Translations under genes and position numbers: made by a program | Notes under the pieces: model-generated | Database searches by the model: none | The model's input: the letters and a program-made list of their open reading frames with translations, nothing else | Told to the model about the DNA's origin: nothing | NCBI RefSeq assembly: GCF_020711255.1 | Contig: NZ_JAJFAW010000002.1 | Span: forward strand, 62,001 to 126,000 | Direction: 5' to 3' | From: Hymenobacter plasmatis | GTDB taxonomy: Bacteria; Bacteroidota; Bacteroidia; Cytophagales; Hymenobacteraceae | DNA: 64,000 bases | In this document: positions 32,806 through 41,515 of the stretch, in pieces | Layout: each line of letters starts with the position of its first letter | How positions within the stretch are numbered: position 1 is the first letter of the stretch

Positions 32806-32837
32806 AAACAGCGGAGGTTTCGTGCCTATATTGGCAC
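32806..32837 (+). other. Two short hairpins between peptide gene and transporter
   Basis: GAAAC-AGCGGAG-GTTTC just after the stop codon, then GTGCC-TATATT-GGCAC at 32822-32837. Both stems are only 5 bp and lack a T tract, so they are not clear terminators. They could cause partial termination or mRNA processing that sets the ratio of peptide to transporter. Confidence 0.3.
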
Positions 32838-32864
32838 CCATGGTAGCGTGGCTATGATGCATAG

Positions 32865-34628
32865 GTGTACCGTGTGAAGCACAATTTACCGCTTGGAATC
32901 CTCCTTTACTGCGCAACAATACTGCTATTAAGCAGTTGCGGAGACCCCCACGGCAAATCGGAGGCAATCCGAATCCACTGGGCCCAAGACCCCGAGACAT
33001 TAGACCCAATGCTGCAGCCTAACCAGGCCGCCATTGACGCAAATAATTTGCTGCATGTCTGCCTGCTTCAGCCTGACATTGCCAACCGCAAGTATGGCCC
33101 GGCTTTAGCCACGTCCCTGCCCGCGGTAGAGCTGGTGGGCGACTCCCTTTCCAAGCTTGCTTACGATATAAGGCCTACCGCCGCCTGGGATAATGGGCGG
33201 CCCGTAACCGCCCGCGATGTCGAGTTCACGCTAAAGCTGATGTTCTGCCCGGGCCTACCCAACGAGGTGGCCAGGAACCGGTATCGTTTTATCCGGGCGG
33301 TGCTTACCGACCTCAAGGCGCCGCAGCATTTTACCCTGGTGTGCCGGGGGCAGGCGCTCGAGTACGTGGAAGCGTCGGGCGACTTCTTCATCCTGCCAGA
33401 AGCCGCGTTCGACCCCCGCGGCCAACTCCGCCGCTTCTCGCTGGTTGATTTGCAAAAGCGAGCCACCACCGCTCCCCCCGATTCGGCGCTGCAATCCCTG
33501 GCGCAACGCTACCAGGCGGCAGAAGCAGGCCACCCCGGTCAGGTGCCGGGCTGCGGCCCCTACCAACTGGTAAAGTGGGAAAAAGACCGGTACCTCACCT
33601 TTCGCCGTAAGCCGCAGTGGTGGGCCGACCGCCTGCAGCCCGTCCCGATTGCGCTGCAGGCGCGGCCAAAGCAGTTGGATTATGTCATCATCCCCGATGC
33701 GGCGACCGCGACGCTCGCGCTGCGGCGCGGCGACATCGACGTGTATCCGCAGATACCGGCCCGCGAATTTGCCCGGCTGCGTGCATCTCCTGCCGCGGCG
33801 GCCCTGAATTTTTACTCCACTACCTCCTATGATGTGGTGATGGCCGGCTTTAACACCCGGCGCGCGCACCTGAACGATGCGCTAACCCGCCAGGCCCTGA
33901 GCCGTTTTTTTGATGCCGCCGGCCTGTTGAAAGCCACGCAGCTGGGGGACGGGCAGCGCACGGTGGGCGTCATCAGCCCCATTGAAAAAGAGAACTACAA
34001 CGACAGTCTGGCCCTAATCCCTTTCGACCCCGCGGGCGCCACCGCCTTGCTGCGCCAGGCGGGCTGGCAGCGCGGCCCCGCGCCGGGCACCGGCTGGACC
34101 CGAAAGTCCGCCAACGGGGATCTCCAGCAGCTACGCCTCGCGATGCGATACCGTGCCGAGGGGTCGTTGTTTTCCACCGTTGCGCTGCAGTTTCAGGCAG
34201 CGGCGGCGGGGCTCGACATTCCGGTCACGCTGCAGCCCACCGAATCTGGCGCGTTTAGCTCCTCGCTGAAAGCGGGCGACTTTGACGTGTACGTGGGGGT
34301 GCGGAAGGGCAACCCGTTCATGTTCAACTTCACGCCGGTGTTCCATTCCCTGGGCATTGACGCTGGCAACACCACGGGCTTTAGCAGCCCAGCCAGCGAC
34401 CAACTTATCGAAGCCATTGCCGCGGCCGATAGCAAAACGCACCGCTCCCAGCTCCTGCGCCGCTTCCAGGCCTTGCTGCAGCAGGAAGCGCCTATCGTCC
34501 CGCTGTTCTTTCTGCCCAACCGGATTGTGGCCAGTCGGCAGCTGACCAACTTGCACGTGGGCAGCCTCAAGCCCGGCTTTATGGCCACCACCATAGAGCG
34601 CGTTCCGAAGCCATCAGCCGCTCCATAA
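32865..34628 (+). CDS. Peptide ABC transporter substrate-binding lipoprotein (SBP family 5)
   Basis: 587 residues. A lipoprotein signal ends at LLLSSC (Cys25). The mature chain matches the DppA/OppA family: IHWAQDPETLDPMLQPNQ, AWDNGRPVTARDVEFTLKL, GCGPYQLVKWEKDRYLTF, LRRGDIDVYPQIPAREFARL, ALTRQALSRFFDAAGLL and APIVPLFFLP. Length is normal for the family. The start is GTG at 32865, with TAG immediately upstream in frame; GTG at 32874 is an alternative. It begins 60 bp after the repeat-peptide gene and is followed 3 bp later by a permease. The ligand is unknown; the adjacent Gly/Trp-rich peptide is the natural candidate (inference). In Bacteroidota the lipid anchor would place it at the inner membrane. 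Confidence 0.9.
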   Translation: MYRVKHNLPLGILLYCATILLLSSCGDPHGKSEAIRIHWAQDPETLDPMLQPNQAAIDANNLLHVCLLQPDIANRKYGPALATSLPAVELVGDSLSKLAYDIRPTAAWDNGRPVTARDVEFTLKLMFCPGLPNEVARNRYRFIRAVLTDLKAPQHFTLVCRGQALEYVEASGDFFILPEAAFDPRGQLRRFSLVDLQKRATTAPPDSALQSLAQRYQAAEAGHPGQVPGCGPYQLVKWEKDRYLTFRRKPQWWADRLQPVPIALQARPKQLDYVIIPDAATATLALRRGDIDVYPQIPAREFARLRASPAAAALNFYSTTSYDVVMAGFNTRRAHLNDALTRQALSRFFDAAGLLKATQLGDGQRTVGVISPIEKENYNDSLALIPFDPAGATALLRQAGWQRGPAPGTGWTRKSANGDLQQLRLAMRYRAEGSLFSTVALQFQAAAAGLDIPVTLQPTESGAFSSSLKAGDFDVYVGVRKGNPFMFNFTPVFHSLGIDAGNTTGFSSPASDQLIEAIAAADSKTHRSQLLRRFQALLQQEAPIVPLFFLPNRIVASRQLTNLHVGSLKPGFMATTIERVPKPSAAP

Positions 34629-34631
34629 CCC

Positions 34632-35696
34632 ATGAGCCGGTTGGTATTCTGGCGCCTGGCCCGGGCTGGGCTGGCCATATGGACCCTGGCATCGGTGGTG
34701 TTTCTGTTGAGCCACCGCGACGCTGGCGCGGCAGTGCAAGAGGCACTGGCCGAGGTTTCGGACGTGCAAACCGACCGCACGGCCACGACCTCTGCCGAAC
34801 GACTGGCAGCCCAAGCCGCCGTGCGCGAGCGGCTCGGTCTCAACATGCCGCTTTTTTATATAAGCCAGGGCTCCAATCAACAAGAGCCGACGTGGCAGTG
34901 GAATGGCTTGCATAACCAGTACCACCAGTGGGCTACCGGGCTGCTCCACGGCGATTTAGGTACTTCGTACCGTAATGGCCAGCCCGTCGCCAGCCGCCTG
35001 GGTGCGGCCTTATCTTTCACGTTGCCGCTTACGGGCACAGCGGCTGTGCTGGCCATCCTGGCAGCCCTGGCGTTAGCCCAACGCTTGGCGGCCAGCCCTT
35101 GGTGGCAGCGCCCCGTGCGCACACTGCTGGTAACGGTGCACGCCCTGCCCCTGTTTGTGGTAGCGCTGGTATTGCTGCTGGCCTTTGCCAATCCGGATGC
35201 GTTTGCCTGGTTTCCAGCGTATGGCCTCGACCAACCCGCAGACGTCGGCTCGGGCACGTGGAGCCAAATCGCCACCTACCTGATGCACATGGCCCTGCCA
35301 GTTTCGGCTCTCACCATCACGGCAATACCCGAGCTAACGCTGCAGCTTGACGCCGCCCTCACGCAGGAACTGCACGCCGACTATGCTACCACGGCCCGCG
35401 CCAAGGGCTTGGACGAGGGTGCCGTAATCCGGCACCACGCCCTGCGCAATGCCCTGCTCCCCACCCTTACCCAAATTGCCGAGCTGCTACCCGCGCTGGT
35501 TGCCGGAGCGGTAGTGGTAGAAGTGGTGTTCGCGCTGCCCGGCATGGGCCGCCTGCTGGCCGAAGCCGCCGCTGCCCGCGATTACCCCGTGCTCGTGGGG
35601 GGCATCTTGCTCACGGGCGCCGCCCGCCTCCTGGCCCTGCTCCTCGCCGACCTTTTCTATTTCTGGGCCGACCCTCGCATCCGTTGGCAATCCTAG
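34632..35696 (+). CDS. Peptide ABC transporter permease, DppB/OppB type
   Basis: 354 residues. Hydrophobic segments include ALSFTLPLTGTAAVLAILAA, TLLVTVHALPLFVVALVLLL and LLPALVAGAVVVEVVFALPG. The cytoplasmic EAA loop reads ELHADYATTARAKGLDEGAVIRHHALRNALLP-like over about residues 250-285 and ends in the usual GMGRLL segment. There is an insert near residues 80-105 and a variable N-terminal loop. It is 3 bp after the binding-protein gene and its last 13 bases overlap the next permease, so the three are surely cotranscribed. Confidence 0.9.
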   Translation: MSRLVFWRLARAGLAIWTLASVVFLLSHRDAGAAVQEALAEVSDVQTDRTATTSAERLAAQAAVRERLGLNMPLFYISQGSNQQEPTWQWNGLHNQYHQWATGLLHGDLGTSYRNGQPVASRLGAALSFTLPLTGTAAVLAILAALALAQRLAASPWWQRPVRTLLVTVHALPLFVVALVLLLAFANPDAFAWFPAYGLDQPADVGSGTWSQIATYLMHMALPVSALTITAIPELTLQLDAALTQELHADYATTARAKGLDEGAVIRHHALRNALLPTLTQIAELLPALVAGAVVVEVVFALPGMGRLLAEAAAARDYPVLVGGILLTGAARLLALLLADLFYFWADPRIRWQS

Positions 35697-36667
35697 CTCC
35701 CACCTCTAGTTCCTGGTCGCAAAAGCTGGCCATGCTGTGGCTGGGCCTAGTGGGGCTCACGGCGCTGCTGGCTGCAGCCTTGCCCCTGCCCTACGCTCCC
35801 GGGGTACCCGATTTGGCCCATGTGGCCGAGCCTCCGTTTGGAGCGGGCGCCCACTGGCTGGGCACCGACGCATTGGGGCGCGACGTATTGAGCATGCTCG
35901 TATTTGGCGCTCGCACCGCCGTGTTGCTCACCCTGCCGGCGGCCGTATTATCAACCCTGCTGGGAGCCCTGGCAGGCGGCGCAGCAGGTTTTTGGGGGAA
36001 TAAAGCACGGCTAGCCGTGCCTTACTGGTTGCTGGCCGGCGCTGGAGCATGGTGGGCGGTGCGCTTCCCCGGAGTTGGGGTTGGGCTGGCAGTAGCGGCT
36101 ATTAGCTTGGGCTGGCTATTTACGTCGTGGTGGCGTAAGCGCGAGTTGGCCTCCTGGCCGGTCCCAGTCAACTCGGTTGTGATGGGGGCGGCTACCACGC
36201 TCGACACCATCCCGCGGCTGGTGCTGGTGGTAGCTGTGACCGCCGGGACCGGTGTTTCAGTGTCGGGCCTGTTGGTTCTGCTTACGCTAACGTCGTGGCC
36301 ACACTCGGCCCGATTAGTGCGGGCCCAGATGCTGCGCGTGCGCACGCTGCCCTTTGTAGAAGCAGCCCAAGCCGTTGGGGCGCCGGCTTATAAAGTCTGG
36401 CTGCACCACGCGTTGCCTCATGCACTACAACCGCTAAGAACGGCCTTGCCGCTTAGTATAGCGGGCTTATTGGGCCTGGAAAGTACCTTGTCGTTTTTGG
36501 GCATCGGCTTGCCGCCGGACGTAGCCAGTTGGGGTCGGCTCATGGCAACCGTACGGAGCGAACCCGGCGCCTGGTGGACCTTTTTATTCCCCACCATGTG
36601 CTTAATAATTAGCATGATAAGCCTTAGCTCAATAAGCCAATACCGGCCGTCGGCCGCTTCATCCTAG
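35684..36667 (+). CDS. Peptide ABC transporter permease, DppC/OppC type
   Basis: 327 residues. DppC-type features are HWLGTDALGRDVLSMLVFGA, the EAA loop (FVEAAQAVGAPAYKVWLHHA) and GLESTLSFLGIGLPPDVASW. The predicted start is TTG at 35684, overlapping the upstream gene by 13 bp; ATG at 35732 would cut the N-terminal cytoplasmic segment and is less likely. The middle part has additional hydrophobic stretches (LAVPYWLLAGAGAWWAV, VGVGLAVAAISLGWLF), giving more membrane segments than usual. No OppD/OppF ATPase gene follows; the ATPase must come from elsewhere if the transporter works. Confidence 0.88.
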   Translation: MAILAPTSSSWSQKLAMLWLGLVGLTALLAAALPLPYAPGVPDLAHVAEPPFGAGAHWLGTDALGRDVLSMLVFGARTAVLLTLPAAVLSTLLGALAGGAAGFWGNKARLAVPYWLLAGAGAWWAVRFPGVGVGLAVAAISLGWLFTSWWRKRELASWPVPVNSVVMGAATTLDTIPRLVLVVAVTAGTGVSVSGLLVLLTLTSWPHSARLVRAQMLRVRTLPFVEAAQAVGAPAYKVWLHHALPHALQPLRTALPLSIAGLLGLESTLSFLGIGLPPDVASWGRLMATVRSEPGAWWTFLFPTMCLIISMISLSSISQYRPSAASS

Positions 36668-37014
36668 TACCTATTTTCTACAGATTGGCATTCAGGAATC
36701 AAAGCATTCCCAATGTCGCAAATGGGTACTTTTTTAGGAAAGCAAACCTCCTAGTTGAGCCAAATTCCCAAACCATTAAATATTTGGTTTTCATTATTAT
36801 AACCTCTAAAAATAAAAATTAAGTGAATTACAGCGAAGATTTTTCGAGTAAATAGTTGTGCTTTTTTACTAGGAGTCGGCAAATACCCATGTCTCATTGC
36901 TAGCGCTAGTGTCCTTTTTTTGGGTTAAAGGAGCCTGTAACATTGTATTGCCTTATGGACGGTTCACGTTATCGATAAGGTATTACTTATCCTCCCTCCT
37001 CTACCCAATTTTCT
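36668..37014. other. AT-rich intergenic region downstream of the permease operon
   Basis: No gene seen. It is AT-rich like the gap at 32134-32502 and contains AAACCA-TTAAATAT-TGGTTT near 36770. The two AT-rich gaps bracket the peptide/ABC cassette. Confidence 0.4.
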
Positions 37015-37218
37015 ATGCATCTACTTATCTACCCCACATTAAGTACTTCCAGGCGCGCCAAAGTGGCAAACCGTACGAACCGCCCTATTTCTGTTGGCAT
37101 CGATTTTGTAACTCCTGACGGCACGGTCGTGCCCCGCGCCCAGGGCGAGGCGGCACTGGAAGGCCGCACCGCCGTACTGGTCGGCGGGCTCCTCGTAGGA
37201 GTGTGGCCCCAATCTTAA
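37015..37218 (+). CDS. Possible small protein of unknown function
   Basis: 67 residues. The first 18 codons are AT-rich and unlike local codon use, but from about residue 30 (DFVTPDGTVVPRAQGEAAL) third positions become G/C-rich as in real genes nearby. A strong rho-independent terminator lies about 145 bp downstream on the same strand. It may be a real small gene, the remnant of a longer one, or chance. No family recognised. Confidence 0.3.
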   Translation: MHLLIYPTLSTSRRAKVANRTNRPISVGIDFVTPDGTVVPRAQGEAALEGRTAVLVGGLLVGVWPQS

Positions 37219-37360
37219 TTCCGCGTCTACTTCTGACTTCTACTTCCTGACTTCCTCTATTTTCCAACCCACGCTTACCCTGCCCTATTTGGCATAACAC
37301 GCTACTCTATTTCTACCCACACTCTGTTATTACTGCTCACCGGCTACCCCAGTTGAGCTT

Positions 37361-37392
37361 AAACCCGCCGTCTACCCCGGCGGGTTTTTTTT
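37361..37392 (+). terminator. Intrinsic terminator closing the plus-strand unit
   Basis: CCCGCCG at 37364-37370 pairs with CGGCGGG at 37378-37384 around TCTACCC, followed by eight T residues. It ends whatever reads rightward from the permease region and overlaps the stop codon of the opposite gene. Confidence 0.88.
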
Positions 37393-38299
37393 ATCCGGCC
37401 CGTTCGCTTTGAGCGCCGACCAGCGCAATTCCTTCGGCGAAGGTGTGCGGCCGGAAGCCGAATTCGCGGCGAATTTTATCGATAATGAACCCGGTACGAG
37501 CAGGGCGCCGCGCCGGCTGCGAAAACGTGCTGGCATCGACCTTTTCCATTAGGCTTTTGTCGAGGCCAAAATATTCGGCTACCCGCACGGCCATGGCATA
37601 CGGGGTGAGCAGTTCGTCGCTGCTGATGTGGTAAATGCCCTGGGCCGAATGCCGGGCCAGCAGCCAGCAGCCCTGCGCCAGGTCTTCGGCCAGGGTGGGC
37701 GTGCGCCACTGGTCGGCTACTACTTTGATGGCCTTGCCGGCCCGCAGGGAATCCCGCACCCAGGTTACAATGTTGGTGCGGCCGTATTCGTGGGCCACGC
37801 CGTACACCAGCACCGTGCGGGCAATGGCCCAACGGCCGGGACTGGCCTGCACCAAAAGCTCGGCCGCCAGCTTGCTTTCGCCATAGAAATTAACCGGCGC
37901 GGGCTGGGCCTCCTCGGATAATGGCCCCACTTCGCCACTGAAAATAAAATCAGTACTCAGGTGGGTGAGGTGAATGTCCAGCTCGGCGCAGGCATCTACC
38001 AGATTTTCGACGGCCGTCACGTTTTGCAGCCAGCAGGCGTCGCGGTTCAGCTCGCACTCATCCACATTGGTCATGGCCGCGGTGTGAATGAGGTGGGTGG
38101 GCCGCTCCTGAGCTAGCACTTGCCGCACTTGCCCGGCATCGGTCACGTCAAGCGGCACAAAGTGCAGGTCGGGATAGAGGCCCGCCAGTTTGTTGGCGCC
38201 ACGCGTGGTTGCCACCAGTTCCACCCCGGTCTGCTGCCGCAGCAGAGCCACCAGCTTTTGGCCCAGCAAGCCGTTAGAACCTGTTATGAGGACTTTCAT
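37391..38299 (-). CDS. RmlD-like SDR (dTDP-4-dehydrorhamnose reductase family)
   Basis: 302 residues. Rossmann motif MKVLITGSNGLLGQKL at the N-terminus, LDVTDAGQV, HTAAMTNVDECE (RmlD hallmark), LSTDFIFSG, the catalytic YGESK (Tyr-x3-Lys), RTVLVYG and a C-terminal YHISSDELLTPYAMA. It reduces a 4-keto sugar nucleotide or a related compound; RmlD activity is the closest family match. No rhamnose-pathway partner (RmlA/B/C) is adjacent, so the pathway is uncertain. The start at 38299 opens the Rossmann motif; a start nine bases upstream is possible. Confidence 0.88.
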   Translation of the reverse strand: MKVLITGSNGLLGQKLVALLRQQTGVELVATTRGANKLAGLYPDLHFVPLDVTDAGQVRQVLAQERPTHLIHTAAMTNVDECELNRDACWLQNVTAVENLVDACAELDIHLTHLSTDFIFSGEVGPLSEEAQPAPVNFYGESKLAAELLVQASPGRWAIARTVLVYGVAHEYGRTNIVTWVRDSLRAGKAIKVVADQWRTPTLAEDLAQGCWLLARHSAQGIYHISSDELLTPYAMAVRVAEYFGLDKSLMEKVDASTFSQPARRPARTGFIIDKIRREFGFRPHTFAEGIALVGAQSERAG

Positions 38300-38366
38300 A
38301 TTCAGCATATTAGGCTGCCAATGCGGTGAGCCCGGATGACGTGCTTGCAGCAAGCAGGTCTGGCAC

Positions 38367-39023
38367 CTACGGGTAGGTATAGCCGTAGAGCTTGGCGATT
38401 TTCTTCCGCTTCAGCTTCTCCACTTTCATGGTCATCTTGATGTCGGCGGTAGGCCGGTTGCGACCATCGCGGGGCATTTTGGCTATTTTATCGATGACGT
38501 CCAGTCCCTGGATGGTCTGGCCAAAAACGGTGTACTGGCCGTCGAGAAAATGGGTGCCCTCGTGGTTTTCCACCAGATAAAACTGCGATATGCTGCTGGC
38601 GCGCTGCGGGTTGGCAAAGTCGCCCTGGCGGGCAGCGGCTAGTGCACCGTAGTTGTGCTGGTGGCCGGCGGCAAACTCAGCGGGTACCGTGCCTTCGTTG
38701 GCCTGGCCCAGGCCGTCATTGCTCGGGTCGGCGTCTTTGGAGTTCGTATCGCCGCCCTGTATCATAAAGTCGGGGATGATGCGGTGGAAGGTGGTGCCGT
38801 TGTAGAAGCCGCTTTTCGCTTTCTGCAGAAAATTGGCCTTGTGCAGCGGGGTATCGTCAAACAGGATAACGCGGATGGTGCCCTGCGACGTGCTGATGGT
38901 AACTACTTCGTCCTTGCCGCTTTTCTTGGCGTGCTTACCCGGTTTATCGACGGCAAAAGCGGGGCTGGCTACCCACAGCAGGGCCAGCAGCGCCCACGCC
39001 AGGCAATTGATGTTGAGCTTCAT
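38367..39023 (-). CDS. Exported cyclophilin-type peptidylprolyl isomerase
   Basis: 218 residues. A signal peptide (MKLNINCLAWALLALLWVAS, cut near PAFA) precedes a cyclophilin domain: GTIRVILFDDTPLHKANF, FYNGTTFHRIIPDFMIQGGD (with the catalytic Arg), SQFYLVENHEGTHFLDGQYT and VFGQTIQGLDVIDKIA. The usual GTVSMAR block is replaced by YGALAAARQGDFANPQRASSI, a variation seen in Bacteroidota members. The likely role is folding of envelope proteins. It is followed upstream by hemC on the same strand. Confidence 0.93.
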   Translation of the reverse strand: MKLNINCLAWALLALLWVASPAFAVDKPGKHAKKSGKDEVVTISTSQGTIRVILFDDTPLHKANFLQKAKSGFYNGTTFHRIIPDFMIQGGDTNSKDADPSNDGLGQANEGTVPAEFAAGHQHNYGALAAARQGDFANPQRASSISQFYLVENHEGTHFLDGQYTVFGQTIQGLDVIDKIAKMPRDGRNRPTADIKMTMKVEKLKRKKIAKLYGYTYP

Positions 39024-39068
39024 AGAAAACAAAGAAGGGAAACGAGAAGAACTACGGAAAATTATCAC

Positions 39069-40001
39069 CTAGCCTCGGTGCTCCCGGATGCTGGCCAGGA
39101 TTTCGCGGCCGCCCCGGGCCAGCACCGCATCGGCTACCGATACGCCCAGCGCGCGGGCATCGGCTACGTCGGCCCGCTGAATCTCCTCCACGTACTCCTC
39201 ACCATCGAGGCTGATGAGGCCGCCGTGCAGGCGCACCGTGCCGTCGCCTTCCAGGGTGGCCAGCGCGAAAGAGGGGATGCTGCACCCGCCTTCCATGGTA
39301 TGCAGGAAGGCCCGCTCGGCCGCTAGGCAAGTATGGGTGGCCGGGTGGTCGAGGGCAGCTTTGAGTTGGGTTTTCAGGTCTTGGGCTAGCCCGGCCAGGC
39401 ATTCGATGGCGATGCTGCCCTGGCCCGTGGCGGGCACAAACTGGGAGGTGGGCAGGGTGTGGCGCACCAGGTGGTCGTAGCCCATGCGGTGCACACCGGC
39501 GTAGGCCAGCACCAGCCCATCGTATTGGCCTTCTTCCAGCTTGCGGATGCGGGTTTGGAGGTTGCCGCGGGCCTCGGCCGTAGTGGCGCCGGGGTAAAAC
39601 CGGCGCAGCTGGGCTTTGCGGCGGGTGCTGCTCGTGCCCAAGACGATGCCGGACTTATTGAGCTCAAAATGCTCGTTAAAACTCAATACCACGTCGTTTA
39701 CCTGTTCGCGCTCCAGGAAAGCCAGCAGTTCCAAGTCGCGCGGAATGCTGCTTTGCACGTCTTTGGCCGAGTGCACAGCCAAGTGGGTTTCGCCCCGGCG
39801 GAGGCTTTCTTCCAACTCTTCGGTAAAGACCCCTTTCGAGCCAATTTTGGCCAATGAGCGGTCCTGCACGGCGTCGCCGGTGGTTTGCATGGGCACGATT
39901 TCGGTGGCGAAACCCGCATTATTGAGCAGGTTGGCTACGTGTTCGGCCTGCCAGAGGGCGAGGCGGCTGCCGCGGGTAGCGAGGCGAATGGGACTGGTCA
40001 T
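39069..40001 (-). CDS. hemC: Porphobilinogen deaminase (hydroxymethylbilane synthase)
   Basis: 310 residues. IRLATRGSRLALWQAEHVA, HLAVHSAKDVQSSIP, LGTSSTRRKAQLRR (substrate Arg residues), ETRGNLQTRIRKLEEG-like ARGNLQTRIRKL, AGVHRMG, FVPATGQGSIAIE and the dipyrromethane cofactor Cys240 in EGGCSIPSFA. The length fits the family. It polymerises four porphobilinogens in heme synthesis. I begin at the ATG at 40001; an in-frame start 21 bases upstream is possible but is not needed by the fold. Confidence 0.97.
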   Translation of the reverse strand: MTSPIRLATRGSRLALWQAEHVANLLNNAGFATEIVPMQTTGDAVQDRSLAKIGSKGVFTEELEESLRRGETHLAVHSAKDVQSSIPRDLELLAFLEREQVNDVVLSFNEHFELNKSGIVLGTSSTRRKAQLRRFYPGATTAEARGNLQTRIRKLEEGQYDGLVLAYAGVHRMGYDHLVRHTLPTSQFVPATGQGSIAIECLAGLAQDLKTQLKAALDHPATHTCLAAERAFLHTMEGGCSIPSFALATLEGDGTVRLHGGLISLDGEEYVEEIQRADVADARALGVSVADAVLARGGREILASIREHRG

Positions 40002-40038
40002 TTCACAGTTATCGTTTAACATTTAACTCCCGGCGGCC

Positions 40039-41184
40039 CTAGCCTTGGGCCAGGCGCAGCTGCCCGCCCAGCCGAAGCGAGCTGTCGACGAACACCATGC
40101 GGGGATTGGCGTTGCGCTCGATGTGGTAGTGGGCGTCGGTGAGTTCCTTGGCCAGCAAATCGGCATTGCGCGGCGTCACAAACTTGGCGAAGCCGATGAC
40201 AAACTGCTGCTCGCCCCCGGCCAGATGCGGTACGAACTTGGGGTCGATACCGAACAGCAAGACCTTGCGCACCAAGCCCAACGAGTAGGCAAGCAGCTCC
40301 TTTTGGTTTTCACGGCCCAGCTTCTGGAACTCTTCGCTTTTCTTCAGAATATCCCCGGCTTTGCTGCCAAAGTTGAAGCACAGCCGCATCCAGTCGCGGA
40401 AAAACTCGAAATAGTCGTGGTCGGCGTTGGTGTCGCGGCTGGCTAGGGCGGCGCCCAGGCTGCCATTGGCCAGTTGGGCTACCTGGCGGGCCTTTGCCTC
40501 GGGCACGTGGTGGCGCTCCTGGAGAAAGGCGGTGATGTCGTCTTCCGAAAACGGGCGCACCACCACCGGCTGCACCCGGCTGATGATGGTGGGCAGCAGC
40601 TGCTCGGGGGCGTGGCTCACCAGCAGGAAGATGGTGGCGGGCGGCGGCTCTTCCAGCAGCTTGAGCACGGCGTTGGCCGCGGCGGGGTGCATCAGCTCGG
40701 GCAGCCAGAGAATAACGATTTTGAAGCGCGCCTCAAAAGCCTTCAGGCTCACCAGCTTCAGGATTTGCACGGCTTCGTCCTTGGAGATGTTGCCCTGCTT
40801 GTTTTCGGCCCCAATGTGCTGCATCCAGTCGTTGAGGCCCTGGTAGGGGTTATCGAGCACGAAGGTGCGCCACTCGGCCATGAACTTGTTGCTTACGGCG
40901 TCTTTGGTCACCGTTTTGGTGGTGGTCACGGGCACAATGAAGTTCAGGTCGGGGTGGGCCAGCTTGGCCGTTTTGGTGCAGGCCGGGCAGTGGCCGCAGC
41001 TGTCCTCGGCATCAGCAGCGCGCGCTTCGCAGTTCAAATACTGCGCGTAGGCCAAGGCGAGGGCCAGCGCCGCGCCACCCTCCTGCCCCCGAAACAATTG
41101 AGCATGCGCCACATGCTGCCGCTGCACCGACTGGCGTAGTAGCTGCTTTACAGCAACTTGGCTGGGGATTTCGTCGAACTGCAT
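40039..41184 (-). CDS. holB: DNA polymerase III subunit delta prime
   Basis: 381 residues. It opens MQFDEIPSQVAVKQLLRQSV and has a degenerate Walker A (FRGQEGGAALALAL, no P-loop Lys, as expected in delta prime), a zinc module (CGHCPACTK), IVILWLPELMHPAAANAVLKLLEEPP and LLVSHAPEQLLPTIISRVQP with the sensor Arg. It acts in the clamp loader. Its ATG overlaps the stop of the small membrane protein gene by one base. Confidence 0.93.
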   Translation of the reverse strand: MQFDEIPSQVAVKQLLRQSVQRQHVAHAQLFRGQEGGAALALALAYAQYLNCEARAADAEDSCGHCPACTKTAKLAHPDLNFIVPVTTTKTVTKDAVSNKFMAEWRTFVLDNPYQGLNDWMQHIGAENKQGNISKDEAVQILKLVSLKAFEARFKIVILWLPELMHPAAANAVLKLLEEPPPATIFLLVSHAPEQLLPTIISRVQPVVVRPFSEDDITAFLQERHHVPEAKARQVAQLANGSLGAALASRDTNADHDYFEFFRDWMRLCFNFGSKAGDILKKSEEFQKLGRENQKELLAYSLGLVRKVLLFGIDPKFVPHLAGGEQQFVIGFAKFVTPRNADLLAKELTDAHYHIERNANPRMVFVDSSLRLGGQLRLAQG

Positions 41185-41477
41185 TAAAAAATCTTAACCG
41201 CCACAAGCATATTCAAAACCATTGACAAATTCCATAGCCAGTACGCGCCCAGCAGGATACTAGCCACCGCTACCACTCTTTCGGCTAAGCCGGCAAAGTG
41301 GTATAATGCCCACCAAAGGGCACTTATCACTACCAGTAGCAGCACCATTAGCACGATGCGAAACACCGAAGTCTCCATGCTCCACAGCACGGGTATGGCC
41401 ACATTTAATACGCCCAGCAGAGCGACGCCGCCCAGAAGGTATCTCATGCTATCGTGCTTGACTTGGGCTGCCTGCAT
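41184..41477 (-). CDS. Small membrane protein of unknown function
   Basis: 97 residues with four hydrophobic segments (LLGGVALLGVLNVAIPVLW, VFRIVLMVLLLVVISALWW, LAERVVAVASILLGAYWL, NLSMVLNMLVAV). It has no catalytic motif. It overlaps holB by one base and is probably cotranscribed with it. The start may instead be the ATG at 41447 (MRYLLGG). Confidence 0.7.
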   Translation of the reverse strand: MQAAQVKHDSMRYLLGGVALLGVLNVAIPVLWSMETSVFRIVLMVLLLVVISALWWALYHFAGLAERVVAVASILLGAYWLWNLSMVLNMLVAVKIF

Positions 41478-41515
41478 ATTCGTTGAGGTTAAATGTGTTG
41501 GATTAGGTGCGTGGG

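Noticed and set aside
36897..37118. A 73-residue plus-strand frame in the AT-rich gap
   Set aside because: Aromatic-rich translation of AT-rich DNA with codon use unlike the genome; it overlaps the better frame at 37015.
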